Positions 33,439-43,933 of a stretch of DNA of 44,686 bases are shown one piece after another. The stretch comes from Candidatus Parakkermansia intestinigallinarum. Its GTDB lineage: Bacteria; Verrucomicrobiota; Verrucomicrobiia; Verrucomicrobiales; Akkermansiaceae. The notes beneath the pieces are model-generated. The model worked only from the letters and a program-made list of their open reading frames with translations, was not told the origin of the DNA and ran no database searches. The position numbers and the translations under genes were made by a program. The stretch's first letter is position 1. Each line of letters starts with the position of its first letter. The stretch is taken from positions 1 to 44,686 of the forward strand of contig DXFQ01000139.1 in assembly GCA_019114365.1 (NCBI GenBank). The letters run 5' to 3'.

Positions 33439-34553
33439 CTGCATCTTCCCATCTTCTGTTCGCCGTCATCACGCCGCCGGACGCCGTGCGGGAGTTCTCC
33501 TTCGCGCACCCGGAGCTTCTCTTTCTGCTGCTCCTCGTCCCGCTGCTGCTTCTGCTGCGCCGCCGCAGCGGCAGCGCCACCTGCGTCATCCACCCCAGCA
33601 TCCGCTTTGCGGCGAGTGAACTCAGCCGCCCCGCCACTCTGGCCGGGCGCCTCGGCCCGATTCTGATGTCTCTTGCGGCGGCCTGCCTCATCGTGGCTCT
33701 GGCACAGCCCCGCTGGCTCAACCACTTTGAGGAGAAGACCGTCAAGTGCATCGACATCATGGTCGCCTGCGACCTCTCGGGCTCGATGGGGGAGGAAGAC
33801 ATGAGCATCACGGCTCAGGATCCCTACGGGCGCCGCATCCGCCGAACGGTCGATCGCCTCACGGCCGCCAAGTTCGTCATCAACAACTTCATTGACGGCC
33901 GTCCCCATGACCGCGTCGGCCTTGTCGCCTTTGCCGGCAAGGCCAAGTCCTGCAGCCCCCTGACGCTCGACCACACGCTCGTGCGCTACATTCTCGAGCA
34001 TTTTTACCTCGGCGACAGATTCCGCCCGGGCTACATCCGCGAGCAGGGCACGGCCATCGGCACGGCTATTGTCTCAGCGGCTCTGAGGCTCCGAGATCCG
34101 GAAGACGTCGGAGAAAAAGGCGACCAAGGGCTGCCCGAGAATGAGCGCGCCAAATCCAAGGTCATCATTCTGGTGACGGACGGCGTGAGCAACATGGGCA
34201 GCATCTCTCCGCAGGATGCCGCCCGCGAGGCCGCGAAGCTCGGCATCAAGATTTTCCCCATCGGCATCGGTCAGGATCGCAGGCTCTCTCAGTACACGGC
34301 CAACATCAACAGCATCGACGAAGAATCGCTCAAGGAGATTGCCGCCATCACCGGCGGGCAGTATTACCGCGCCAGCAGCGGCAATGAGCTGATGAAGGCT
34401 TTTTCCGATATCGATCGGCTCGAGAAGTCGGATATCAAACAGCGAGCCGTCACCACGGTTCGCGAGCTCTTTTACTGGCCGCTGGCTCTGGGCTGTCTGC
34501 TTCTGGCTCTGAGTATCCTTCTGCGCAGCCTGCGCCCCGCACCCGCTCCCTGA
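33435..34553 (+). CDS. batA: BatA-like membrane VWA protein
   Basis: A 372-residue protein with membrane helices at about 28-42 and 72-90 and a final helix near the C-terminus (FYWPLALGCLLLALSILL). The VWA domain lies between them, with an intact MIDAS motif DLSGSM (113-118), the later Thr/Asp positions, and LVTDGVSNMG. The layout matches BatA of Bacteroides and Leptospira, which is anchored in the inner membrane with its VWA domain outside the hydrophobic core. It overlaps the DUF4381 gene by 4 nt and lies 39 nt before batBC. Confidence 0.92.
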   Translation: MTASSHLLFAVITPPDAVREFSFAHPELLFLLLLVPLLLLLRRRSGSATCVIHPSIRFAASELSRPATLAGRLGPILMSLAAACLIVALAQPRWLNHFEEKTVKCIDIMVACDLSGSMGEEDMSITAQDPYGRRIRRTVDRLTAAKFVINNFIDGRPHDRVGLVAFAGKAKSCSPLTLDHTLVRYILEHFYLGDRFRPGYIREQGTAIGTAIVSAALRLRDPEDVGEKGDQGLPENERAKSKVIILVTDGVSNMGSISPQDAAREAAKLGIKIFPIGIGQDRRLSQYTANINSIDEESLKEIAAITGGQYYRASSGNELMKAFSDIDRLEKSDIKQRAVTTVRELFYWPLALGCLLLALSILLRSLRPAPAP

Positions 34554-34592
34554 CTTTTTTCTCTCCGCGACTGACCCCCGCCACCTTCGGAT

Positions 34593-36620
<2,028 letters not shown>

Positions 36621-36662
36621 GTTTTTTGACCCCTGTTCACCACCCCCTCCCCTTTTCCCGTC

Positions 36663-39236
36663 ATGAAAGCCGTCATCACCTTCCTCACGACCCTCCTCGT
36701 GCTGCTTGCCCCTCGGGCAGCTGCCGATCTTCAAGCGAAATGGTCCACCGAAGCGGCGCTGCCCGGCGAAGGCGTCTACCTTCTCCTGATCAGCGAGTCA
36801 CCGACGCCCGACGCCTTTCGGCTGAAACAAAGATTGTCCTTGCCGAACGCTCGCGTCGACAACAGCTTCAACGAGCAGAGATCGAGCATCGACATCAGCA
36901 ACCGCCGCTGCATCAACGTCCGCGGCATCCGCGTCATTCCCGACAAACCCGGCACCGTTGAGCCGCAGGAAGTCGAGGTGCAGTTCGACAGCGGGCGCAG
37001 TGAGAAAGTCCGCATTCCGGCGTTGACGGTTCTGTCGACGGCCGACATTCAGTGGATGAGCCAGAAGATTCCCGGCGGAGGTCTGCCGCTCGGCGGCGGA
37101 CGGGTTCTCAAGGAGGTGCGCTACGGTTGCCTCTGGTATGTGCCGGAGAAGGAGTATTACGCCAATCAGCCGGTTGAAGCGCGGCTCAAGCTGCTTTTGC
37201 CCTTACAACCGGTTGACTTTGTTGCGCCGGCCGTTCCCCAGATGCAGTCCGTCGACGTCCGCGTGGCCTCTTTCGGCCCGGCATCGCTCAACAGCCGGCC
37301 ATCAGTCGCGTATGCGGACGGGCAGGACTGGTGGAGCATGGACTACAAGGGTGAGTTCATCCCCACCGGCAAGGGCTCTCAGGTGGTTCAGGGTGAGACG
37401 ATCATCTGCCACCGCCGAGGCATTGCGGAGATGACGATTCCGCTCGCTTCGCTGAAACTCAGCGTTCTGCCGCTTCCCCCCGGCGCTCCGGCGGACTTCA
37501 ACGACATTGTCGGCCAGTTCTCCGTCAAGAGCAAGAGCGACGCGACTTATCTGGCCATGCACGAGCCGATTGAAGTCGAAATCACCGTCACGGGCGACAG
37601 CGGGCTGTCATACCTGCCCTGCCCCAAGCCCGACGACGCTTCGGCCTGGAAGCTCATGACGCCCAAGCCGACGCGGCGGGAAATCCGCAACGCTGCCGGC
37701 GAGCTCACCGGCGTCACCTTCTCGATTCTCATGCGCCCGACGGCCGAGGTTCGGGGCATTCCCTCCTTTGGCTTCAGCTACTTTGACCCCCAACTTCAGG
37801 AGTATCGCACCGCTGCCAGCGCCCCCATCCCGCTGCCGTGGAAACAGACGGAAAACGCAGGTAGCGCGTCCGCCGGGCAGAAGGCTGCCGCACCGCCCGC
37901 CAAGGAGGCAACCGTCGTTGAGATGACGGATATTTACGGATACATGCCCGAGGGGACTTTCTCCTTCATGGCTCTGCCGCGTTGGGTCTGGCTGCTGTTG
38001 TATCTGCCGGGGCTGGGGATTTTCGCGGCCCTGGACATCGGTGCGCTGTATCGTTTTGTTTCGGCCCGCGCGGCGAAGGGCTCGGGTGAGAGCGCCCTGC
38101 GCGAGTTGGCCGCCAAGGAGAATGACCTCGACTTCCTGCGCAGTGCCGGCAGTCTCATTGAGAGCCGCATTCCGGCGGCAAGCCTGTCGCCCGAGTTGAA
38201 GGATATTCTGGCTCGCCGCGATGAGTTGGCCTTCCGGCCGGATTCGGAGCAGACGCGCATCAGCGCTGATGAGCGCAACCGCATCCTGCGCCTGCTCCGC
38301 AAGGCCATCAGCACAACAGCGGCTCTCGCGCTGGCCCTCGGCCTCGCGCTGGGCACGCCCTCCTCGGCCGAGGAGTCCGCCCAAGCGCCGTCGGCGGCAC
38401 AGGCTCCGGCACAGGCTCCGGCACAAGCTCAGGCAAACCCGGCCGCGCCTGCGGCTCCGGCTGTCGGCAAGGAGATAGCGGCGGCGGAAATCACGATGCA
38501 GGAGGCGCAGAAAGCCTACGAAGGCGGGCAATTCAGCCGAGCCAAAGACATCCTGCAGCAGATTCTAGACGGCAAATCCGCGCAGAGCGAGCAGGCGGAT
38601 CCCGCCCTGCTCTACTACAACATCGGCAACTGCGAGTACCGGCTCAAGCGCCCCGGCTATGCGGCGCTGGCCTACGCGCGAGCGCTGCGCCTCGACCCGG
38701 GCTTCGTCGAGGCGGAGAAAAATCTCGCCTTCGTGCAGCGCCTGCAAGGCGTTCCGATTCGGCTGCGCAGCACGGGTGATGAGGTCTTCACCTTCCTCAA
38801 TCGCTCGCAGCTTTACGCGGCGACGATCATCGTCACGGCGGCCTTCCTCTTCTGCGCTGCTCTGCTGGCGGTGCCCGGCAGGCGCCCCCGCCCGTGGCGC
38901 AACTTCCTCACGGGGCTCTTTTTGGTGCTCTCCGTGCTCTGCGTGATCAATCAGGTCTACTACGCGACGCGCAAGACCCCGGACTACGTTGCCGATCCGC
39001 CGGACAACCTCGTCTACCTCGTCCGCGACAGTCGCCTGAGCAACTCCGCCACGGAATCGACCGCCGACAGCCAGACGCTCCCGGCCTCCACCCCGCTGCA
39101 ACGGCTTGCCGTGCGCGGTGACTGGAGCTACGTCGAAGACGCCGCCGGCAACCGTGGCTGGATTCACGGCAGAGACGCCGAGCCGCTCAACCCGGAGGGC
39201 TCGGAGGCGCGCATGCCTCTGTCGCTGCGCTTCTGA
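36663..39236 (+). CDS. batD: BatD-BatE fusion: BatD domain, TPR and SH3-like domain
   Basis: An 857-residue protein. An N-terminal signal peptide (to about residue 21, RAAADLQ) precedes the beta-rich BatD region, which ends with a membrane helix near 441-465 (LPRWVWLLLYLPGLGIFA). A cytosolic helical stretch follows, then a second signal-peptide-like segment at about 549-575 (AALALALGLALGTPSSAEE). An Ala/Pro/Gln linker leads to a TPR domain (about 603-690, LLYYNIGNCEYRLKRPGYAALAY in pieces), two helices near 715-760 and a C-terminal SH3-like domain with RGDWSYVEDAAGNRGWI. TPR plus SH3 is the BatE layout, so this is a BatD-BatE fusion. It lies 42 nt after batBC. Confidence 0.88.
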   Translation: MKAVITFLTTLLVLLAPRAAADLQAKWSTEAALPGEGVYLLLISESPTPDAFRLKQRLSLPNARVDNSFNEQRSSIDISNRRCINVRGIRVIPDKPGTVEPQEVEVQFDSGRSEKVRIPALTVLSTADIQWMSQKIPGGGLPLGGGRVLKEVRYGCLWYVPEKEYYANQPVEARLKLLLPLQPVDFVAPAVPQMQSVDVRVASFGPASLNSRPSVAYADGQDWWSMDYKGEFIPTGKGSQVVQGETIICHRRGIAEMTIPLASLKLSVLPLPPGAPADFNDIVGQFSVKSKSDATYLAMHEPIEVEITVTGDSGLSYLPCPKPDDASAWKLMTPKPTRREIRNAAGELTGVTFSILMRPTAEVRGIPSFGFSYFDPQLQEYRTAASAPIPLPWKQTENAGSASAGQKAAAPPAKEATVVEMTDIYGYMPEGTFSFMALPRWVWLLLYLPGLGIFAALDIGALYRFVSARAAKGSGESALRELAAKENDLDFLRSAGSLIESRIPAASLSPELKDILARRDELAFRPDSEQTRISADERNRILRLLRKAISTTAALALALGLALGTPSSAEESAQAPSAAQAPAQAPAQAQANPAAPAAPAVGKEIAAAEITMQEAQKAYEGGQFSRAKDILQQILDGKSAQSEQADPALLYYNIGNCEYRLKRPGYAALAYARALRLDPGFVEAEKNLAFVQRLQGVPIRLRSTGDEVFTFLNRSQLYAATIIVTAAFLFCAALLAVPGRRPRPWRNFLTGLFLVLSVLCVINQVYYATRKTPDYVADPPDNLVYLVRDSRLSNSATESTADSQTLPASTPLQRLAVRGDWSYVEDAAGNRGWIHGRDAEPLNPEGSEARMPLSLRF

Positions 39237-39329
39237 TTCGCACAGGTCATTGTTTTCCCGGCGCTGACGCCTCCCCTGCTCCTCGCGTTCTCTCCGTTTT
39301 GTCCCAAGCTCTCGCCGCATTTGCCGACC

Positions 39330-40418
39330 ATGAATGAAACGACACCGGCCATCTCTCCCGAAGCGGGCTGCAACCCTGCCCCGGCCGAACAGGCAAGCAG
39401 CAGTCGGCGTCCGCGCCTGCTGCGCCTGCTGAGCCGCACGCTGCACCTGCTCAACCTGCTGTTGCTTGTTCCGGCGCTGCTGTGGCTGCTCGGGCTGGCC
39501 GTCTGGCAAACGCTGAGCCTCTGCGTCACGCTGCCGCTGCTGGCCGTCGTTTGGCTGCAGCGCCGCCGCTACCGCCTCGGCCGCCTTCTCTGGCTGCCGG
39601 TGGCGGGCGGAGCGGTCTACTTCATGCTCCTGCCGCCGCCGCATCCCGCAGCTTGGCAAAAGCCTTGGGGACGCGAGCCCGGGCTGAGTCTCGAAGGCTC
39701 GGAGCTGGTGGTGGAGAACTTGCGCGATTTCCGCTACCGCAGCACGGAGGACTACGATGTACGCTACCGCCGCGCGGTGTATGATCTGAGCAAACTCACC
39801 GGGGTGGACTTTGCGCCCTGCCATTGGGACGGGCACGAGTTTTTCTGCCACACGATGCTGGTGTTCAACTTCAGCGACGGGCAGCACCTCGTTGTTTCAC
39901 CCGAAACGCGGCTGCCGGAGGGCGAAGAGCAAAACGGACTGGCGGGGCTCTACAAGCGCTACGGCATTCTCTACGTTTTCGGCAGCGAAGATGACATCTT
40001 CGCCCTGCGCAGCAACTACCGCCATGAGGATCTCTATCTCTTCCCGATGAACGTGACGCCCGAGCAGGCTCAGGCGCTGCTGCGGCACATCGTCGCCATC
40101 GCCCGACAGAGCAGCGAGCGGCACGAGGCTTACAACACCCTCACCGACAACTGCTCGACGGCTATTGTCAAAATCTTCAGCCCGATGCGCAAGCTCATCC
40201 CGCTGCAATACCGCCTCCTGCCGATCAACAACGGGCGCATTGCCGAGCTGCTCTACCGCTTCGGGGGCCTCAAGGCTCGCGAGGGAGAGAGCTGGCAGCA
40301 GCTGCGCGAGCGCTGCCGCGTCGGTTACGACATCACCCCGGCACCGGGGCAAAGCTACTCACAGGCGCTGAGGCTCCGCACCGAGCACCCGGACGCCGAG
40401 ACCGCGGCCCGGCCCTGA
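39330..40418 (+). CDS. DUF4105 (Lnb N-terminal-like) membrane protein
   Basis: A 362-residue protein with about three hydrophobic helices in the first 102 residues, then a DUF4105 domain: VVENLRDFRYRSTEDYDVRY, LTGVDFAPCHWDGHEFFCHTML (in part), YLFPMNVTPEQAQALL and YNTLTDNCSTAIV with Cys275. The His and Asn-Cys positions resemble a papain-like hydrolase site, and the domain is expected outside the cytosol. The substrate is unknown. ATG 39330 is used. It lies 93 nt after batDE with no obvious promoter, so it may be the last gene of the Bat transcript. Confidence 0.84.
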   Translation: MNETTPAISPEAGCNPAPAEQASSSRRPRLLRLLSRTLHLLNLLLLVPALLWLLGLAVWQTLSLCVTLPLLAVVWLQRRRYRLGRLLWLPVAGGAVYFMLLPPPHPAAWQKPWGREPGLSLEGSELVVENLRDFRYRSTEDYDVRYRRAVYDLSKLTGVDFAPCHWDGHEFFCHTMLVFNFSDGQHLVVSPETRLPEGEEQNGLAGLYKRYGILYVFGSEDDIFALRSNYRHEDLYLFPMNVTPEQAQALLRHIVAIARQSSERHEAYNTLTDNCSTAIVKIFSPMRKLIPLQYRLLPINNGRIAELLYRFGGLKAREGESWQQLRERCRVGYDITPAPGQSYSQALRLRTEHPDAETAARP

Positions 40419-40466
40419 GCCGCGCCGCCCCCGGCTGACGGCGGAGGGCGGCACCTGCACCCGTTC

Positions 40467-40560
40467 CGCAGCCTCCTGCTGCCCGGCCTACAGCCTCCTG
40501 CTCCACGTCCCGCAGCCTCCTGCATTTCGTCCCGCAGCCTCCTGCATTTCGTCCCGCAGC
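40467..40560. repeat. Tandem array, 4 x 22 bp plus a partial unit
   Basis: Units begin at 40467, 40489, 40511, 40533 and 40555 (partial), each with cgcagcctcctgc or a close variant; the third and fourth are identical (…atttcgtcc). The period is a constant 22 bp. Confidence 0.92.
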
Positions 40561-40614
40561 GGCCTCGCCCCGTCCGCGGCGGCTCTGCCTGCGCGGCGCC
40601 GCGAGCGAAAACTG

Positions 40615-40642
40615 TTGCCTTTTGTCGCTTTTGCTGTATACT
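40615..40642 (+). promoter_or_regulatory. Candidate near-leaderless promoter of the ABC-F gene
   Basis: TTGCCT (40615-40620), 16-bp spacer, TATACT (40637-40642), then 9 nt to ATG 40652. The predicted UTR is about 1-3 nt. Confidence 0.65.
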
Positions 40643-40651
40643 CCCCCGCGC

Positions 40652-42256
40652 ATGCTGACCATCAAGAACCTGACCAAGGCCCACGCCGGGCGCACCCTCT
40701 TCTACGAGACCGAGCTCGTCGTCAACTGGGGCGAACGCATCGCCCTCGTCGGCCCGAACGGCGCGGGCAAATCCACCCTCTTCCGCATGATTCGGGGCGA
40801 AGACAGCCCCGATGAGGGACAAATCGTGATGGATGACTACGCCGTTGTCGGCTACCTGCCGCAAGAGGCGGGGGACCCGAGCGACCGCACGGTTCTCGAA
40901 ATCGCCATGAGCGTAACGCCCGACATGGGTGAAGCCATCCGCACCCTGCGGGAATGCGAAGCCAAGGGCGACAACAGCAGCGACAGCTACGCCCACGCGA
41001 CCGATACCTTCATCTCGCACAACGGCTACCAGCTCGAACCCAAGGCGAAGAAAATCCTCAAGGGTCTCGCCTTCCGCGACGAGGACTTCAACCGCCCGGC
41101 GCGCGAGATGAGCGGCGGCTGGGTCATGCGCGCGCATCTCGCCCAGCTGCTGGTGGCCGAGCCCGATCTGCTGATGCTCGACGAGCCGACCAACCACCTC
41201 GATCTCATGAGCCTGCTGTGGCTGCGGCGCTACCTGCTCAATTACCCGGGGGCCATCTTCATGATTTCCCACGACCGCGACTTCATGGACGAACTGGTGG
41301 AGACGGTCTACGATATCGAAAACGCGGAGTTGGTGCGCTACTCGGGCAACTACACGCGCTTCCTCGAACTCAAGGAGCAGCGCTACGAGCTCCAACTCGC
41401 GGCTTGGCGCAACCAGCAGCGCGAAATCGCGCACTTCGAGGCATTCATCGAGCGCTTCCGCTCCGTCGCTTCCAAGGCGGCTCAGGTGCAGAGCCGCATC
41501 AAGCAGCTGGAGAAGATGCGCCGCATCGAAAAGCCGCGTCAGGCACGCAAGATATTCAAGTTCATCTTCCCGCAGCCGCCGCGCAGCATGCAGCGCGTGC
41601 TCGAGCTGGAGAAGGTGGGGCAGAGCTACGGCGAGCGGCGCATCTACAAAAACCTCGATCTGCTCATCGAACGCGGCGATCGCATCGTGCTCGTCGGCCC
41701 GAACGGCGCGGGCAAATCCACCCTGCTGAAGGTTCTGGCGGGCGTCGTTCCCATCGACGCAGGCAAGCGCATCGTCGGCACCACCACGCGCATCGGCTAC
41801 TTCTCACAGATGCGCTCGGAGAACCTCACGCCCAATTTCACGGTGCTGGAGGAAATCATGAAGGCGGATCCCGAACTGCGCGAGGAGGAAGCGCGCGCGG
41901 TGCTCGGCTCCTTCATGTTCCGCCGTCAGGATGTCGACAAGCGCGTCGAGGTGCTCTCAGGCGGCGAAAAGTCGCGCCTCAGCCTCGTGAAATTCCTCGT
42001 CAACCCGCCCAATCTGCTGCTGATGGACGAGCCGACGACGCACCTCGACCTGATGAGCGTCGAGGCGCTCTGCCAGGCGCTCAAGAACTACCAAGGGACG
42101 CTCGTGTTCATCTCGCACGACGTGCACTTCATCCGCTCGCTGGCCGAAAAGACCCTGCACATCAACCACGGCACCGTCACGCCCTACGCCGGAGGCTACG
42201 ACTACTACCTCGAGAAGTCGGGCATCCTCAATGACCAGACGGCGATGGACGTCTGA
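40652..42256 (+). CDS. ABC-F family ATPase (ribosome-associated type)
   Basis: A 534-residue soluble protein with two ABC domains and no membrane helix. Both Walker A motifs read GPNGAGKST; signatures are MSGGWVMR and LSGGEKSR; Walker B motifs are LLMLDEPTNHLDL and LLLMDEPTTHLDL. Between them lies a charged helical linker (about 245-310; FRSVASKAAQVQSRIKQLEK in part) like the P-site tRNA interaction motif. ABC-F proteins act on ribosomes in translation control or antibiotic protection; the exact subgroup (Uup, EttA or YheS-like) cannot be fixed by eye. The start at 40652 is set by the promoter; an in-frame TTG at 40622 lies inside it. Confidence 0.93.
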   Translation: MLTIKNLTKAHAGRTLFYETELVVNWGERIALVGPNGAGKSTLFRMIRGEDSPDEGQIVMDDYAVVGYLPQEAGDPSDRTVLEIAMSVTPDMGEAIRTLRECEAKGDNSSDSYAHATDTFISHNGYQLEPKAKKILKGLAFRDEDFNRPAREMSGGWVMRAHLAQLLVAEPDLLMLDEPTNHLDLMSLLWLRRYLLNYPGAIFMISHDRDFMDELVETVYDIENAELVRYSGNYTRFLELKEQRYELQLAAWRNQQREIAHFEAFIERFRSVASKAAQVQSRIKQLEKMRRIEKPRQARKIFKFIFPQPPRSMQRVLELEKVGQSYGERRIYKNLDLLIERGDRIVLVGPNGAGKSTLLKVLAGVVPIDAGKRIVGTTTRIGYFSQMRSENLTPNFTVLEEIMKADPELREEEARAVLGSFMFRRQDVDKRVEVLSGGEKSRLSLVKFLVNPPNLLLMDEPTTHLDLMSVEALCQALKNYQGTLVFISHDVHFIRSLAEKTLHINHGTVTPYAGGYDYYLEKSGILNDQTAMDV

Positions 42257-42273
42257 GTCCGCCTCCGCCGCGC

Positions 42274-43038
42274 TCAGGCCTCGGCCGGAGGCAGCAGCTC
42301 GCTGAGCCCGGCGCGCGTCAGGATGTCGCGCAGCTGCTCGATGGGGCGCTGCGGCCAGAGCTTGTTGGCGACGGGGCTTGCCGGGCTGGGGTGCAGCAGG
42401 GTGCCGAGCGTGAAGTCGCGCCCGGGCAATGACGCTGCCGCCGTTTCAAGCTGTTTGAGGGCGTAGGCGCCGATGCCGATGAGGCAGCGGGGCTGCAGGA
42501 TCTCGATGAGGCGCACGAGGTGGCGTTGGCAGGCGGCGTCGATCTGCTCGACCTGTTCGCGGGGCAGCTGCGCCGGCGTGATGTTGGAGCCCGTCTCGCT
42601 CATCCAGATCAGCGGGCAGTAGTTCGCCACGTAGGCGTGGGCAAAAAAGTTTTCGGCGCTGCCGTAGAGCTTGGCAAAAAGCCCCCAGAGGCGGCGTCCG
42701 CTCACCTCGGAGCGCGGGCAGGCAAAGCCGAGAATCGGGCGTTTCGGGTGCATGGCGGCGGGTTGCCCGATGAGCGCCATGAGCCCCATCCACTGCGTCA
42801 CCGCGGCGATTTCGCCGAAGGGGACGCCCGTTTGCGCCATGCCGAAGGGGCCGGGGTTCATCCCGAGGTAGAGCACCTCCTTCCGCCCCCCTCCGCCGAA
42901 GGCGCGGATGTATGCCTCGTGCCCCGCGCGCGCGTACTCCAGCGGGTTGTAGGTGAAGGCGACGGGGGGGCCGAAGCTCAGTTTCTCCATCTCTCGGCTC
43001 AGCTCGCGGGCCGCCGCCGTCAGCTCGTCTGTCTGCAT
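42274..43038 (-). CDS. SMUG1-type uracil-DNA glycosylase
   Basis: A 254-residue base-excision repair enzyme that removes uracil (and oxidised pyrimidines in known homologues) from DNA. The hallmark GMNPGPFGMAQTGVPFG is at residues 59-75, nearly identical to animal SMUG1, with catalytic-region Asn61. The second motif is HPSPASPVANK with His216. VANYCPLIW (137-145) matches the base-pocket segment. No signal peptide is seen. It converges with the ABC-F gene (17 nt between stops) and is divergent from the parA-like gene. ATG 43038 lies 6 nt after a TACAAT -10 box, so the mRNA is predicted to be leaderless. Confidence 0.92.
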   Translation of the reverse strand: MQTDELTAAARELSREMEKLSFGPPVAFTYNPLEYARAGHEAYIRAFGGGGRKEVLYLGMNPGPFGMAQTGVPFGEIAAVTQWMGLMALIGQPAAMHPKRPILGFACPRSEVSGRRLWGLFAKLYGSAENFFAHAYVANYCPLIWMSETGSNITPAQLPREQVEQIDAACQRHLVRLIEILQPRCLIGIGAYALKQLETAAASLPGRDFTLGTLLHPSPASPVANKLWPQRPIEQLRDILTRAGLSELLPPAEA

Positions 43039-43044
43039 GAGGCG

Positions 43045-43073
43045 ATTGTAACACAGAGAGCCTCCGTTGACAA
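43045..43073 (-). promoter_or_regulatory. Candidate leaderless promoter of the SMUG1 gene
   Basis: Minus strand: TTGTCA (43073-43068), 17-bp spacer, TACAAT (43050-43045), then 6 nt (cgcctc) to ATG 43038. The expected transcript starts at or next to the start codon. Confidence 0.68.
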
Positions 43074-43083
43074 CAATATCAGC

Positions 43084-43112
43084 TTGAAAAGCGCTCGAGC
43101 TTCGAGTAGAAT
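43084..43112 (+). promoter_or_regulatory. Candidate leaderless promoter of the parA-like gene
   Basis: TTGAAA (43084-43089), 17-bp spacer, TAGAAT (43107-43112), then 6 nt (cagccc) to GTG 43119. Its -35 lies 10 bp from the divergent SMUG1 -35. Confidence 0.7.
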
Positions 43113-43118
43113 CAGCCC

Positions 43119-43886
43119 GTGAAAGTCATCGCGATAGCAAACCAAAAGGGCGGCGTCGGCAAGACCACCACGGCCGTCAACCTCTCTGCGGCTCTGGCGG
43201 CCAAGGGCAAACGCGTTCTGCTCATCGACATGGACTCACAGGCCAACGCCAGCTCGGCGCTGGGCTTTGAAGTCAGCAGTGACCGCAGCCTCTACCCGGC
43301 TCTCATCGGCGAATGCCTGCTGGAAGATCTCATCATACCCGCCAAACGCCGCAACCTCTCGCTGGTTCCGGCCCACATGGATCTCTCGGGCGTCGAGGTC
43401 GAGCTGGCCTCGGAAGGCAACCACCTCACCTGCATGCGCGACGCCATGACGGGGCTGCGCGAGCGCACGGATTTCGACTACGTTTTTCTCGACACGCCGC
43501 CCTCGCTGGGCGTGCTGATGACGGCCTCGCTCTGCGCCTGCGACGAGGTTCTCACGCCCATGCAGTGCGAGTTCCTCAGCCTCGACGGGCTCTCGAAAAT
43601 CCTCTACATCATCGAGCAGATTCGCGAGAGCGGCGCCAACCCGGGCATCATCCACGAGGGTGTTCTCATGACGATGTTCAACAACACAAACCTCGCCAAT
43701 CAGGTCGTCGCCCAAGTGCGGGATAACCTGCCCGACCAACTCTACCGCACCATCATTCCGCGCTCCGTCCGCGTCGCGGAGGCTCCCAGTTTCGGCAAAA
43801 CCATCATGGAGCACGATCGCTACGGCTCCGCCGCTCTGGCCTACCGAAACGCCGCTCAGGAATTTCTGACCCGCCACACCAACTGA
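43119..43886 (+). CDS. parA: ParA/Soj-family chromosome-partitioning ATPase
   Basis: A 255-residue deviant-Walker ATPase: KGGVGKTTTAVNLS (residues 10-23, with the signature Lys at position 10), LLIDMDSQANAS (A' motif) and YVFLDTPPSLGVL (Walker B). The length and IIPRSVRVAEAPSFGKTI block are typical of chromosomal Soj/ParA. The start is GTG 43119, 6 nt after the -10 box; no better ATG gives the conserved first strand VIAIANQKGG. parB normally follows; here comF follows 47 nt later, so parB and parS sites must be sought elsewhere. Confidence 0.94.
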   Translation: MKVIAIANQKGGVGKTTTAVNLSAALAAKGKRVLLIDMDSQANASSALGFEVSSDRSLYPALIGECLLEDLIIPAKRRNLSLVPAHMDLSGVEVELASEGNHLTCMRDAMTGLRERTDFDYVFLDTPPSLGVLMTASLCACDEVLTPMQCEFLSLDGLSKILYIIEQIRESGANPGIIHEGVLMTMFNNTNLANQVVAQVRDNLPDQLYRTIIPRSVRVAEAPSFGKTIMEHDRYGSAALAYRNAAQEFLTRHTN

Positions 43887-43933
43887 CCGCGCCGCACCCG
43901 GCGACGGCCGCTTGAGGCGAGCCACGCGAGGCC

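Larger units (their letters stand above)
40419..40651. other. Intergenic region before the ABC-F gene
   Basis: A 233-bp gap with a 22-bp tandem array (40467-40560) and the ABC-F promoter (40615-40642). A weak GC hairpin (40424-40452) lacks a T run, so I do not call a terminator. No gene is seen. Confidence 0.6.

Noticed and set aside
40424..40452. Hairpin after the DUF4105 gene as a terminator
   Set aside because: Only a 7-bp stem with a 15-nt loop and no T run.
40467..40560. Possible CRISPR-like array
   Set aside because: A constant 22-bp period with no unique spacers; a simple tandem repeat.
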